A stretch of 64,000 nt of DNA from Diplolepis rosae (GCA_030998225.1 JAPYXD010000259.1:4635001-4699000); one strand, 5' to 3'; positions 22,140 to 33,639 are shown, counted from the first letter of the stretch. Numbers and translations: made by a program. Notes: generated by a model not told the origin, from the sequence alone.

Positions 22140-23427
22140 CACCAGGGGTGTTAGTTGAAATTTGCCGCTTTTACTCATAGATGTCGCTGGAGATATGTAT
22201 ACATTTCTATGATTTGGTATCTATGTCATATTTTTCTATGGACAATAACCTTCAAAAATACTCAATTACATTCTGCCAAAATAATAGCATCATAGTTGTT
22301 TACCTCAGTGAATATGTCGAGTTTCGTTCTAAGTAAATCGCATTTGCGGCATTCATTACTTTTCTTATTTCATCAAAAGAAAAAAGCAGTTGAAGCTCAT
22401 CGATTGCTGGTAGAAACTTATGGTGAACATGGTCCAGTGATTAGAACATGTGAGACATGGTTTCGTCAATTTAAAAGTGGAGATTTCGATTTAACAGACA
22501 ATGAACATCCTGGTGCAGCGAAAAAGTTCGAAGACGAGGAATTGCAGGCGTTATTGGATGAAGACCCAACCCAATCGCAACAACAATTGGCACAAACGCT
22601 AAATGTGACCCGAGGAGCAATTTGCCAACGTTTAAAAGCCATGGGAATAATCCAAAAGTATGGAAAATGGGTACCACACCAACTGAACGATAGACAAATG
22701 GAAAATCGAAAAACCATTTGTGAAATGCTGCTTCAACGGCTCGAAAGGAAATCTTTTCTGCATCGGATTGTCACGGGAGACGAAAAATGGATTTATTTCG
22801 AGAATCCGAAGCGGAAAAATCATGGCTTTCACCTGGTGAGGTCGGCCCGTCGACTCCAAGGCTAAATCGCTTTGGCCGTAAGACAATGCTCTGTGTTTGG
22901 TGGGACCAGTGTGGTGTGGTGTACTTCGATTAATTAAAACCTAGTGAGACGGTGAATACGGTTCGCTACCGACAACAAATTATCAATTTGAATCATGCGT
23001 TGATCGAAAAACGGCCGGAATGGGCCCGAAGACATGGCAAAGTTATCCTACAACATGACAACGCACCGTCTCATACCGCTAAAGTGGTGAAGAATACATT
23101 AAAAGCATTGAATTGGGAAATATTATCGCACCCGCCGTACTCTCCAGACCTCGCCCCGTCCGACTATCACCTTTTCGCATCGATGGGACACTCACTCGCA
23201 GAGCAGCGCTTCGCCAATTTTGAAGAAGTCGAAAAATGGCTCGTCGAATGGTTTGCCTTGAAAGGGAAAAAGTTTTTTTGGAATGGTATCCATGATTTGC
23301 CTGAAAGATGGACAAAATGTGTAGAATCCAATGGTCAATAGTTTGAATAAAAAATTTTTGAGATTCCCTTGAGAATTAAGTGTTTTCTTTAATTAAAAAA
23401 CTGGCAAACTTCAACTTTCATCCCTGG
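22140..23427 (+). mobile_element. Mariner element 3 (cecropia-like)
   Basis: The left terminal repeat starts near ACCAGGGGTGTTAGTTGAAA and matches the complement of the right end (AACTTCAACTTTCATCCCTGG). TA lies outside (22138-22139, 23428-23429). A single transposase gene reads rightward with two lesions, so this is the best preserved mariner here. Confidence 0.9.
22314..23341 (+). pseudogene. Mariner transposase pseudogene 3, two lesions
   Basis: Starts MSSFVLSKSHLRHSLLFLF and runs through TCETWFRQFKSGDFDLTDNE and WVPHQLNDRQMENRKT to IVTGDEKWIYFENPKRK (first catalytic Asp). A one-base frameshift then falls near 22820. The other frame continues SWLSPGEVGPST...TMLCVWWDQ and meets a TAA at about 22930-22932. 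It resumes with VILQHDNAPSHT (second Asp) and YSPDLAPSDYHLF (third Asp), and ends ESNGQ* at 23341. The second and third Asp have the DD34D spacing of mariners. Only a frameshift and one stop separate this from a full-length frame. Confidence 0.9.
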
Positions 23428-23430
23428 TAT

Positions 23431-24704
23431 ATAGAAAAGTCATTTCGCTTTTTTCCGCTAGATGACTTTAGTCGTTCGAAGTCGTTTTTCTACATTGCAA
23501 ACTTCAGACCGTATATGGTATTTGATAGCTGACGTTTCATAAATTATTCAGTAAAAAAAAAGTTTGAAGTTTTGTTGCTTATTTATTGCTTTGCGTTGAT
23601 TTGAAATGGAGATTCCAAACGTTCATTTTCGTCAAATTTTACTTTATTACTTCCGAAAAGGTAAAAACGCAGTGTAAGCTCGGAAAAAGTTGTATGATGT
23701 TTATGTTGAAAAATCATTAACAGAACGCCAGTGCCAGAATTGATTTGCTCGTTTTCGTTCCGGAGATTTTCACCTCAAAGATGCACCACGCTCTGGACGC
23801 CCAACTGAAGTTGACGATGACAACATAATAGCAATGATAGAAAATAACCGTCGTAGTACGACACGAGAGATCGCAGAGAAGCTTAACATATCACATTAAT
23901 GCGTTGAAAGACATTTAAAACAACTTGGTTACGTTAATAAGCTCGATATTTAGGTTCCTCATAAATTGAACGAAATTCAAATCACCAAACGAATTTCCAT
24001 TTGCGATTTACTCCTGAAACGTAACGAAACCGATCTATTTTTAAGGCGAATCATAACGGGCGATGAAAAATGGGTTGTTTACAATAACGTCGTGCGAAAA
24101 AGATCATGGAGCAAGCGAGATGAGCCTGCACAATCGGCATCAAAAGCCGATATTCATCAAAAGGAGGTTATGTTGAGTGTTTGGTGGGATTTCAAAGGTA
24201 TTATTCATTTGGAGTTGCTCCCAAGGAACCAAACTATCAATTCGAATGTCTACTGTCGCCAGCTAATAAAATTAGACAAAGAAATCAAGGAAAAGCGGCC
24301 AGAACTGGCAACTCGTAAAGGCGTCGTCTTCCATCAAGATAACGCCAGACCACATACATCTTTGGTCACTCGAAAAAAATTATTGAAGTTAGACTGGGAA
24401 GTGATGCCTCATCGACCGTATAGTCCTGCCCTTGCACCATCCCATTATCATTTATTCTGTTCACTTCAAAAGCATTTGAATGGATAAACATTCGATTCAA
24501 ATGAGGCTGTCAAAAATGAGTTGATTCAGTTTTTTGCCTCTAAGAACCAACCTTTATACGAAAGCGGAATTATGAAGCTGACTGAAAGATGGCAAAAGGT
24601 CTTCGAACAAAATGGTCAATACATAATTGATTAAAGTTTCTTATTTGTATTAATAAACTTGCTTTGAAAATTATGAAAAAAACGAAATGACTTTGTTGCC
24701 AACC
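23431..24704 (+). mobile_element. Mariner element 4 (irritans-like)
   Basis: The right terminal repeat AACGAAATGACTTTGTTGCC then AACC ends at a TA (24705-24706). On the left only its inner part remains (AAAAGTCATTTCGCTTTTTT from about 23434); the outer tip is missing next to mariner 3, whose right end lies immediately before it. Confidence 0.85.
23606..24634 (+). pseudogene. Mariner transposase pseudogene 4
   Basis: Begins MEIPNVHFRQILLYYFRKGK and keeps the family frame to NGQYIID* but contains stops after GKNAV, RQCQN, LNISH, KLDI and HLNG. The DDE region is otherwise clear: IITGDEKWVVYNN (first Asp), MLSVWWDFKGI, VVFHQDNARPHTS (second Asp). The third block reads YSPALAPSHYHLF, where the usual SPDLAPSDYHLF has Asp; both Asp positions are lost (Ala, His). 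Dead by several criteria. Confidence 0.9.
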
Positions 24705-24782
24705 TAATAGAAGACCTTTATTTCCAGTGCAATCTAGCCATTCAGGCTGACTGAACGGACTGCATTTTTTATATCAGGTGTA

Positions 24783-25164
24783 TACCCGAGTCGAAATATC
24801 GAGGGCCTCATATGAGCCTCTTGGTGATGTTGAAGCTCATTTGAAACATTTTAAGCCTCCACAACCTATTTAAAGCCTATTGATAATCGTTAAGTCACCA
24901 TTTAACCCTCTTTAGCCTCTTTATTTTATTTTTCAACCTCTTTTAACGCTCAGGAACCTCTTCGATCGAGAAGAGCCTCACAGGCACTTTTCTCGTCGTA
25001 ATGTATGACCTCATTTGAACCTCTTGAGCCTAAAACGGACGTAAGTCAAGTCTGGAGGCTTAAAAGAAGTTCAAAAATACGAACAAGAACCTCTTTTACC
25101 CCTCTTCAGCCTCAAAATTATGTCGCAGAGGCTCAAATGAGGCCTTCGATTTTTCGACTCGGGT
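24783..25164. mobile_element. MITE with CCCGAGTCGAAA ends in mariner 5
   Basis: Left TACCCGAGTCGAAATATCGA, right complement (TCGATTTTTCGACTCGGGTA), inserted at a TA within the left terminal repeat of mariner 5. The interior is full of GAGCCTCWT / AWGAGGCTC motifs (many GCCTC and GAGGC blocks). Confidence 0.82.
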
Positions 25165-25255
25165 AAATAAGTTTCCGTTGTTTTTTATCAAAAATTAAGC
25201 ATTAATTGTGAAAGAACGGAACTTTTGTTTTATTCAAAGTGTTGTCTATCACATT

Positions 25256-25526
25256 GTTCTTCTTGCGTTTGGCACGAATTTTGATCCAATAATGCTTCCA
25301 ATTCTGCGTCTTCGTACACTTTCGGCCTTCCGCTACGTTCTTTGTCTTCAATGCCAAATTCACCGTTTTTAAACTTTTGAAACCACTTACGACAACTTCT
25401 CTCACTTAAGGCAACCTCACTATATATTTATACAATCAATCGATGCGCCTCAGCCGCAGATTTCGAATTGAAGGAGTACATCAAAAGTTCCCGCAAATGA
25501 CGCTTACTCGGCTCAAAACTCGACAT
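25256..25526 (-). pseudogene. Mariner transposase 5, N-terminal remnant
   Basis: ATG at 25526 (minus). Reads MSSFEPSKRHLRELLMYSFN, AAEAHRLIV, a TAA, then SERSCRKWFQKFKNGEFGIE, ERSGRPKVYEDAELEALLD. The DDE domain is absent. Close in type to the N-terminal region of mariner 3. Confidence 0.85.
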
Positions 25527-25702
25527 TTTCGCACACAAAAGAATATATTATACTGATAAGAATTCACTCACATTTCAAGGTTATGTTGTTGAAAGATGTC
25601 CAACCTTACGATAGTGACGTTTTACATCTGTCCATTTCATCTAAAACTTACTGGTGACGCCAACTTTTGTCAAACGGCGGAAACTTATTTGTACACCTGA
25701 TA

Positions 25703-26455
25703 GTTATATAACTGATACATCAATGTAATTAAGTAATATTATCTGATAATCTGATAAGAATAGGATTACTTTTTATCAGGTATAGCAACTAAAACCAAAA
25801 GCCAGATAAAAACGGAACTGCTGCAAATAAAAAGTTTTTTGGGCATTTTTTTGACATTTTTTGACTTTGAATAACTGTTTTGTGTTCTAATCAATTGTCA
25901 TGATTATTTTTTATTTTGTTCCTTATAATGTGTAGCAACTTTTTGGATATGGAAAATAAGGTAATATGACTGAAAAAAGTTACAAATAAAATAAAATTTA
26001 AAAAAATATATTTCAAAATATAAAAAAAAAATTTTGTAGTTATTTTTTTAGCTAGAGTTTCCAAAAAAAGAACTTAAATTTTTTAATGCGGAGAAATCGC
26101 CAACTTTTACTTAAACATTTCGTGACGCACCGGTTTTGAAATTTGCAAATTTGATCCGTAATTGGTAGACAAGCTGTGCAGGTATGCGAATGACAATGTT
26201 CCTGCAGGTGTTGCAAATAAATTAATAATACAAATAAAAAACGGTCACCGGGCCTTGTTTCATTAATAAAATTCAAGATATTTTTCTCTCTCTTGTCAAA
26301 CCTTATTTATTCATTCGCAAAATTATTCCCAAGAATATCTCATCATTGTAATATGTTGCCTTGTAACGAATTAATCAACTGGAATATTTTGTACGGTACG
26401 TGCAATTCTTAATGAACCTTAAATTATTGACCAACTGAAGACTTACAATATACGA
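25703..26455. other. AT-rich spacer, nothing recognised
   Basis: No supported gene or repeat; short frames near 26052-26276 show no recognisable protein. Confidence 0.3.
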
Positions 26456-26660
26456 AGATCATAAATTCCAAGTTGTTTTCGAACGTGCAAATAAACTAAC
26501 TGAGCATAAATAACGAGCCGCTTGGGCCTTTTCCCTCGAGAGCATCGAATCGACAGAGATTAAATCGATGTATAAATCGGCCAGCCAATATCAATAACGA
26601 GGAACTGTTTCCTTCACTTAGAAACGATCGATTTATATTTATGCCATATCCCGCTAATTT
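26456..26660. promoter_or_regulatory. Candidate cis-regulatory block
   Basis: Unique, compositionally balanced DNA with repeated ATCGAT, TAAATCG, AATCGT and CATAAATAACG motifs of homeodomain-like type, standing out from the AT-rich repeats around. No coding potential. Purely suggestive; conservation would be needed. Confidence 0.2.
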
Positions 26661-27188
26661 AATCGTTCGCAACAAATCTACAATTCAATTTTTCTTCCCT
26701 ATCAAATTTATTGAAATCTCCACAATTTTATCATATATTTTAGTGCTACAGTCTACTATAACGTACTTTTCATAAAATTCACAAAAAAAAAGAAAAAAAA
26801 AGAAATGTAGCCATGTGACTTTTATCATAGGGTCGCTTTATTGGGCTATAAATTAACAGTCAATTTCTGGTGGTAACGATGCGAATTTTTTTGATGCTGA
26901 AAATCGATAAATAAACAGGGCACCCCTTGGGATTTTATTTGATTCTCAATACTAATAAAAATGGTAGAAACATGCATGTACGATCCGTTTTATCTTGGGA
27001 GGAGATAATAGTGGACCATGTGACATATATTTGGAGCGTGTAAGTACAAATAAACGTCACATTGCTTAACAGCCTGGATTCTGCATCGTGAAGAGAATGC
27101 TAGCTCTATTTTCACTAGGCACCCTTATCTAGTCCGAAATTAGACTTAGTAGTGATTGAACCCCTTTTATCTAGACTCTAGACACCAC
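26661..27188. other. Unique spacer, no gene seen
   Basis: Mixed-composition DNA without a recognisable exon or RNA. Confidence 0.3.
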
Positions 27189-27196
27189 ATAGGCTC

Positions 27197-28731
27197 CAGT
27201 GTTGGTTAGTAACTCGTTAAAAGTAACGAAGTTATTTTAAAACTTGCGTTACTTGTAACTTTTTGAGTAACTTCGTTACTTTTCGAAAAAAGTAACTGTA
27301 ACGTAACTTAGTTATTATATTCCCGGTAACTGGTAACTTTTTTTCAGTTACTTTTTTGTTACTTGGTATTTTTTTGTATATCTTTGAATAAAGTTCCGAA
27401 AAGGCAAATCCTCCGATTTCTTTGAAACTTTGTGTACTTACGTATTTCGACACGTTGATTATGAAAATAATAGTGAAAATTGCCGACTAGCCGATTTTCA
27501 TGGTAAAAACCATGAAAATCATGGTTTCTGGCGTTTATCTCAGTCAATATGCAAAATTTCGCAAAATGTTCCAAATATAACTTGTAGACTTGATCAAAAT
27601 ACATATTTTATGTCTCATAAATTTTTTTGATAGCACTAATAGTTTTCGAAAAATTCGATGAAAAAGGTAATGACATAAAACATTACCACGCACTGGACGG
27701 TTTTTTTCAAACACGATGGGGAAAACCTAACGTTCCTACTACTTTTACTTTTGCTATAATATCTCGAATTTTCTCCATATTTACGTATTTCGACACGTTG
27801 ATTATGAACATAATAGTGAAAATGGCCGACTAGCCGATTTTCATGGTAAAAACCATTAAAACCCCATGAAAATCATGGTTTCTGGCGTTTATCTCAGTCA
27901 ATATGCAAAATTTCGCAAAATGTTTCAAATATAACTTGTAGACTTGATCAAAATACATATTTTATGTCTCATAAATTTTTTCGATAGCATTAATAGTTTT
28001 CGAAAAATTCGATTGGACGGTTTTTTTCAAACACGATGGGGAAAACCTAACGTTCCTACTACTCCTACTTTTCCTATAATATTTCGAATTTTCTCCATAT
28101 TTACGTATTTAAACACGTTGATTACGAATATAATAGCAAAAATTGCCAACTAGCCGATTTTCATGGTAAAAACCATGAAAACTTCATTAAATGTATCACT
28201 AATTTTCTAGGAAACTATTAATCGTAGAAAAAAAATGCATATAACAAAAAATATGTATCTCCATGAGGTCTACAAATTATATTAGAAACATTTTGCGAAA
28301 TTTTACATATTGGCTGAGATACACGCCAAAAGCCATGATTTTCATGGGGTTTTCATGGTTTTTACCATGAAAGTCGGCTAGTCGGCAATTTTCACTATTA
28401 TATTCGTAATCAGCGCATCGAAATAAGTAAATATGGTGAGTTCGAAGGAAATCGAAGAATTTACCTATTCGGAACTGCACCCCCTTCTTTTGATTGCTTT
28501 TATACAAAGGATGAGAATTTTAAAAATTACACGTGGCGAGAAAACAAAAGATTATCGATTACACTTTGCGTATATTTTATATTAAACAAAAATCATTTTA
28601 TTTTAATCTCTTCGGATTGAAAAATTAGGTGGGGGGGGGGGGGGTATGAAAAGTAACTTTTAAAGTAACTTAAGTTACTTTCACCAGTAACGGTAACGAG
28701 TTAGTTTTTTAGAGGAACTTACCCAACACTG
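27197..28731. mobile_element. hAT-type element with 8-bp target duplication
   Basis: Ends CAGTGTTGG and CCAACACTG, bounded by ATAGGCTC (27189-27196) and TTAGGCTC (28732-28739): an 8-bp target duplication with one change, as expected for hAT transposons. Subterminal regions are packed with AGTAAC/GTTACT. A run of 14 G lies at 28631-28644. The interior is occupied by a long foldback; no transposase. Confidence 0.85.
27390..28471. mobile_element. Nested foldback with direct internal duplication
   Basis: Ends AGTTCCGAAAAGGCAAATCC and the complement of GAATTTACCTATTCGGAACT. The deleted hAT copy at 16431 lacks this segment, giving an approximate empty site. Inside, a ~320-345 bp unit (TTTACGTATTTCGACACGTT, GCCGACTAGCCGATTTTCAT, CGTTTATCTCAGTCAATATG) is repeated directly at about 27437, 27780 and 28100, then again in reverse (28195-28440). 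A further copy starts at about 63655. Confidence 0.78.
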
Positions 28732-28739
28732 TTAGGCTC

Positions 28740-29261
28740 CTATCAATGGGACAAAATAATTTTCCAGATGGTCTGCTCTAATTGTTCACAGTCACGAAAA
28801 GTTTCACCGAAAATGTTATCATTTCTTTTACCTCCATCAGATTGATTTTATAGTTATTTATTATCCCGTACTGATGGTTAATTAGTGAAGAGCTTTTATC
28901 AAAATGGAGGATTTTCAATGGAAATTTAATTCGATAAAACTTTAAGAATTTTAGATTGTGTTAAGGGTTCTCGACAAAAATTTCTGAAATTATTTTTTAA
29001 AAATAGCGAATTAAAATATACGCAGAATTTCCGCTCAGTAATCTGCTGTCAGAAAAAATTAAATAAAAAATTATTGAACTTCATTACAATTAATTAGAAT
29101 TTCGTCAAATTATATTTATTCTAATCATTATTTTGCGACAAAATTTAATTGTACTCATATTTTTACAGCAGGATTTTCCCTAATTACAAACTCACATACT
29201 CAAATGTAGGAATAATAATTAACAGATTTTACTCAAATTTTATAAATAATATAAATAATTG
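28740..29261. other. AT-rich spacer, nothing recognised
   Basis: No gene or repeat boundary seen. Confidence 0.3.
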
Positions 29262-30081
29262 AAAATATATGTTGATATTGATAGTTGGCTATAGGGTTCA
29301 AAGTTAATAAAAACTCAAAGTTTTACATAATCAAAAGTTTCTGCTCTGATTGGAGCCCTCATCAGTGATTTATTTTGGATCTAAGAAATACATATAACAA
29401 TTTCGCTAACTAAGAGCTTCCTTGATGGGAAATTTTAATATTCACGTCTTTTTTTTATGCATCGAAAAAAACTTGGAAATGCTTCCGACTAAAATACTTT
29501 AAAAACTTTAAAAAGAGATTGAAAAATTGTCAATTTGAATAATCAAACACATAGAAAAATATAGAACTGACAAACTTTTTTTTGCCGTCTCAACAAAATT
29601 TTAGTTCTCCTTGCAAAAAGTTTTGTCAAGCAAACAACAATAAAAAACTCTTTTGTTGGTTCAACAAATCGATTTGTTGGGATTAATGAAAATTTGTTGG
29701 GAAAGGAAAAAAGATTTGTCAGTTCCATATCAACAATCTGGTTGGTTAATACAACAATTTTTTTTTCTCCATGTACTAAAAACGGGGAAAATCTTCAGTA
29801 TGATAATAAAATTGTCAATTTATCAATCTCTTTTTAAAGTTTTTAAAGTATTTTAGTCTGAAGCATTTTCAAGTTTTTATCGATGCATAAAAAAGGCGTA
29901 AATATTAAAATTCCCCATCAAGGAAGCCCTTAGTTATCGAAATTGTTTTATGTATTTTTTAGATCCAAAATAAATCACTGATGACGGCTCCAATCAGAGC
30001 CGAAACATTTGAAAGTATGTAATAACCTTCTGAGTTATTATTTCTGGACCTTAAAGCCAATTATCAACAACAACATCTTAT
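29262..30081. mobile_element. Family H copies 2 and 3 as an inverted pair
   Basis: A minus-strand copy (core at about 29339-29366) and a plus-strand copy (CTGATGA 29978-29984, GAAA 30002-30005) face away from each other, joined by matching arms (CATCAAGGAAGC, TTAAAGTTTTTAAAGTATTT). In the centre a second palindrome (about 29548-29775, GAACTGACAAA / TTTGTCAGTTC, CAACAAATC / GATTTGTTG) looks like a separate MITE. Confidence 0.75.
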
Positions 30082-30590
30082 GAAATATAAATAATAATGA
30101 TGCATGGGAAATGCAAATTAACTTAATTTTGACCAATCCAAATTTCCCGGAGCGTAAGAAAAAAATATTAAAAAGTTAGAGGAAATGTAGGAATCGATCT
30201 GACTGAACAATTTTACGAACAAAATTTATAATTGTATCATAGAAAAAATTATAATTTGAAATCATAAAGAAACTAAATTCTCGTAATTTTTTCCAGTTAA
30301 GTTTTCTTATTAGATTGAAAATTCCACTCCAAGAAATTTTAGAGAAAAAGATTGTTTCAAAAAAACATGTTCAAATAAGATGTAAATTTACAAACTAATT
30401 TTGATTTTTTCCGATACTCAATCTGTAATTCAAAATTGAGCATCTGGATCGAATGAATCTTTCCTGGCAAGCTTTACACGCTAGTATTTCATGTTTCTCA
30501 TTTACATGACTTTTTTTTATTTCATAATTTTACAAATTGCATAATACTTTTATCTGTTTCCAAACGCTCCTCGAGTTATTCGATCGGGAC
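30082..30590. other. AT-rich spacer, nothing recognised
   Basis: No gene or repeat boundary seen. Confidence 0.3.
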
Positions 30591-30597
30591 GCATTAA

Positions 30598-30955
30598 GGG
30601 GATGTGATATTTGAGAAAAGTAGCAAGTTCATATGAACAATTTGCTCCAGTTTCTACGTTTTTGTGACTGAAATACATAAAATGTTGTTTCCAAAATTTG
30701 AGAAATAACAGAGAAGATAAAAACGGTCGTAGATAGACTACGTTTGATTTTGATGAAGAAAACAAATTTTCCGGTATATTTTTCTAGAATTGAACTTTTT
30801 TTCAATTTTGAAACCAAAAGTAGTCTATCTACGTCCGTTTTTATCTCCTCTAACATTTCTGAAATTTTGGAAACAACGTTTTATGTATTTTGATGACAAA
30901 CATGTAGAAACCAAAAATCAATAAAATTTGCTATTTTCCTAAGTATCATATGGCC
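30598..30955. mobile_element. TTAA-flanked foldback element 2
   Basis: TTAA at 30594-30597 and 30956-30959. Ends GGGGATGTGATATTTGAGAA and complement (AAGTATCATATGGCC). Arms about 145 bp (GTAGATAGACTACGT / AGTAGTCTATCTACG), central loop near 30775. Confidence 0.82.
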
Positions 30956-31086
30956 TTAAACACAAATTTCACTTATGTAAAATTTAAAAACTTCAAAAAA
31001 ACTTAGAGCTGAAATTTTTCTATATATTATGGAAGTATTTCTGTTATAAACTAATTTTTTCTCAATAATAGAAAAATTTCCAGTTA

Positions 31087-31600
31087 CACGGAGAAACTTT
31101 TTATATCAATTTACACTAGAGTATTTTTCAATTTAGAGACAAACATATCACTCTGGGAATTTTTGTCAATAAAAATACTAAACTTTGGAAGAACTTTAGT
31201 ATAAAATACTCTTTAAATATGAATCAGTCAAAATCTACTAATTATCAGTGAAATTTGACTGATTCAAATAGCTAGAAAGAGGTTACTGTAAATTCAGTCA
31301 AATTTCACTGATTGCTTTAGTGAAAATTGACTGATTTAACAGTGAAAATATTTTTTCCACTGATTAAATTAGTGATAATCAACTGATTTAACAGTGAAAT
31401 ATATATTTTTAACTGGTGAATCAGTGAAAAGCCAAATCATTGATTCAATCAGTAAAAATTTGACTGATTCAGATTTAGAGAGTATAGTAAAATTTGCTAT
31501 GTACTATTCTAAATTTCCTATCATTTTTTTAAAGTTTGGTATTTTTACTGAAAAAATTCTCAGTGATACGTTTGTCCCTACATTTCAAAATACTCTAGTA
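31087..31600. mobile_element. Family F foldback, split by a family B MITE
   Basis: Left CACGGAGAAACTTTTTATAT, TATTTTTCAATTTAGAGAC; right TGATACGTTTGTCCCT and CAAAATACTCTAGTAAAATT. Compare the uninterrupted copy at 43133-43388. The right tip merges with a family T segment. Confidence 0.75.
31207..31484 (+). mobile_element. Family B MITE inside family F
   Basis: TACTCTTTAAATATGAATCA to GATTTAGAGAGTA. The family F relative at 43260-43300 gives the empty site in reverse (AACTATAGTAAAATT), so the duplication is TA and the element proper is CTCTTTAAAT...GAGAG. Confidence 0.88.
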
Positions 31601-31602
31601 AA

Positions 31603-31861
31603 ATTATTTAGTTGAGTTCGAAATTTTCGTCAATGCCTACATTATCGGAGGATCATTAGTCGCGTATCATTATTCCTCGTAGACAATTTCAAACTCTTAT
31701 ATTGTAAAAATTGCAAATTAAATTCAAATTTTAAAGAATTTGAAGTCCGTCTGTGGAAAAAAGACGCTTTCTACTCCGCTGGGATTCGAGCCCAGATCTT
31801 TCCATTTCCGGTCGACTGCGGCAATCGAAGGACCTGGGCTCGAATCCTAGCACAGTCGAAA
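31603..31861. repeat. Family T tRNA-like repeat, copy 4 (inverted pair)
   Basis: Family lead-in TTAGTTGAGTTCGAAATTTT, CTACATTATCGGAGGATCA and GCGTATCA. Then a minus-strand tRNA-like half (TCTGTGGAAAAAAGACGC, GGGATTCGAGCCC) runs into a plus-strand half (CAATCGAAGGACCTGGGCTC). Confidence 0.75.
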
Positions 31862-33612
31862 GCATTTTTACATTCTCATCATGGATGAAAAGGTATTAGT
31901 TTTATGTGAAAAATGACTTTCGAAATTTTCATGAAATCTTTACGTTTTGAGACCCCCTGAGTCAGAAAAACGGTTTTTACGAAAATGTCCGTCTGTCTGT
32001 CTGTCTGTAGGTCGTGTGCGGCATAACTCTCGATAGAATTATCAGACTGAATTGAGCTTTGGTACACTTTATCGGAGCCGAAAAAGTAAGGACAAGTTCG
32101 TTAACCAGCCACATCCAATCAAAATTGAGGGATGGAGCACTACTTTTGTGTTTTTGAAAATAACTTTTTGAAAAAATCAAAAAATTTAATACTGGTTTTT
32201 GATAGTGCTCATAAATCTCTACTAATTATCCCCATAACATTTTACGATTAAACCAAAATTAGAAATGTTACAGCATGTTAAAACTTGAAAAGAGTCAATA
32301 TCAAAATTCCATTCTCCAGTTAAATTATACGAGATATGAAAAAAAGTTATTATACAAAATTATTTTCTACATGAAGATCTACAAATTTGAATTGCAACAT
32401 TTTTTCATAAGATGTATATTTATCCTTTTAATTTAAAAAAATAATATTGAAAATCCGAAATTCAAATTTTTTAACAATAATATGTGAAATACGAAAAAAA
32501 CGTAGGAATGCAAAGTTGTTCGTTTCAATAAGGTCTACAAATTTTGTCTCACACAGTTTCTGAAAAAGCATATATTTTTCGTTTCAATTCCAAAAAATAC
32601 GATTAAAATTCAAGAATTCCATTTCTTAGAAGAAATATGGGAGAAAAAAAAGGTTATAGATGGAAAACTATTTGACTAAATGAAGTCTACAAATTCTCAT
32701 CAAGACACTTCTCGACAGGATGTATATTTTATGTTTTGATTTTAAATATTGAAAAAATTTCATTTTTACACTCTCATCATGGATGAAAAAGTATTAGTTT
32801 TATGTGAAAAATGACTTTCGAAATTTTCGTCAAATCTTTACGTTTTGAGACCCCCTGAGTCAGAAAAATGGTTTTTACGAAAGTGTCTTTATGTCTGTCT
32901 GTCTGAGAAGTTATAAATACTTTTTTAAGGTTCTTCATCTTGAATATGTAATTAACTACAGTTTTCTATGCATTTTACGTAATTACCGCACTTTATGTAA
33001 TTTTTTTAACAATAATATGTGAAATACGAAAAAAACGTAGGAATGCAAATTTGTTCGTTTCAATAAAGTCTACAAATATTCATATTCTGAACTTACATTG
33101 ACCCTTAATTAATAATTGAAGATATATGTTGATGTTGGTAATTGGCTTTAGGGTCCAAGGTTGATAAAAACTCAGAAAAATTATTTATACAAAATATCCT
33201 ATGTTAGCAAAACCTTTTTCTGTATTTTTAGATTTGAATAAATCACTGATGAGAGCTCCGATCAGAGCCGAAACGTCTGATTATGTAAAACTCTGAGTTT
33301 TTATCAACCTTGGACCCTAAAGCCAATTACCAACATCAACATATATCTTCAAAGTCTACAAATGTTGTCTCGCATAGTTTCTGATGAAACATATATTATT
33401 CGTTTCAATTCCAAAAAATACGATTAAAATTCAAAAATTCCATTTCTTAGAAGAAATATGGGAGATAAAAAAAATATTTTAAAATTAGTTTGAGTTTTAG
33501 TATCAAATTATAAGAAATAAACTTAAATGTATGCGAAAAGCATAAGACCGAGCGCTAAGCGCAAAGCGCGCGATGAGAATGTGCCCGCGAAGCAGGCAGA
33601 TTTATTTTTCTA
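31862..33612 (-). repeat. Family A copy, minus strand (with inserts)
   Basis: From ACATTCTCATCATGGATG through GACCCCCTGAGTCAGAAAAA, (GTCT)n at 31991-32008, CGGAGCCGAAAAAGTAAGG and AAGTTCGTTAACCAGCCACA. Then degenerate ~148-bp units, ending in GCGCGCGATGAGAATGTGCC and CGAAGCAGGCAGA. A partial internal repeat of the end (about 32760-32910) and a family H insertion (33078-33350) lengthen it. Confidence 0.85.
33078..33350 (+). mobile_element. Family H copy 4, 13-bp target duplication
   Basis: Direct repeats AAAGTCTACAAAT flank it (33065-33077 and 33351-33363). The related uninterrupted sequence at 32526-32553 shows a single such segment. Inside are inverted arms (GAAGATATATGTTGATGTTG ... CAACATCAACATATATCTTC) around the core CTGATGA 33246-33252 and GAAA 33270-33273. 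A long target duplication suggests target-primed reverse transcription, not a cut-and-paste transposon. Confidence 0.85.
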
Positions 33613-33639
33613 CAGAAAGTCTTCAAATTTTTTAAAACT

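Larger units (their letters stand above)
24774..25700 (-). mobile_element. Mariner element 5, internally deleted, minus strand
   Basis: Left end TCAGGTGTA, interrupted by a MITE and resumed as AAATAAGTTTCCG; right end CGGAAACTTATTTGTACACCTGA. TA lies outside (24772-24773, 25701-25702). Only the N-terminal third of a transposase remains, reading leftward. Confidence 0.85.

Noticed and set aside
24783..25164. Repeated GCCTC/GAGGC motifs as transcription-factor sites
   Set aside because: They are distributed symmetrically inside a MITE and are explained by its foldback structure.
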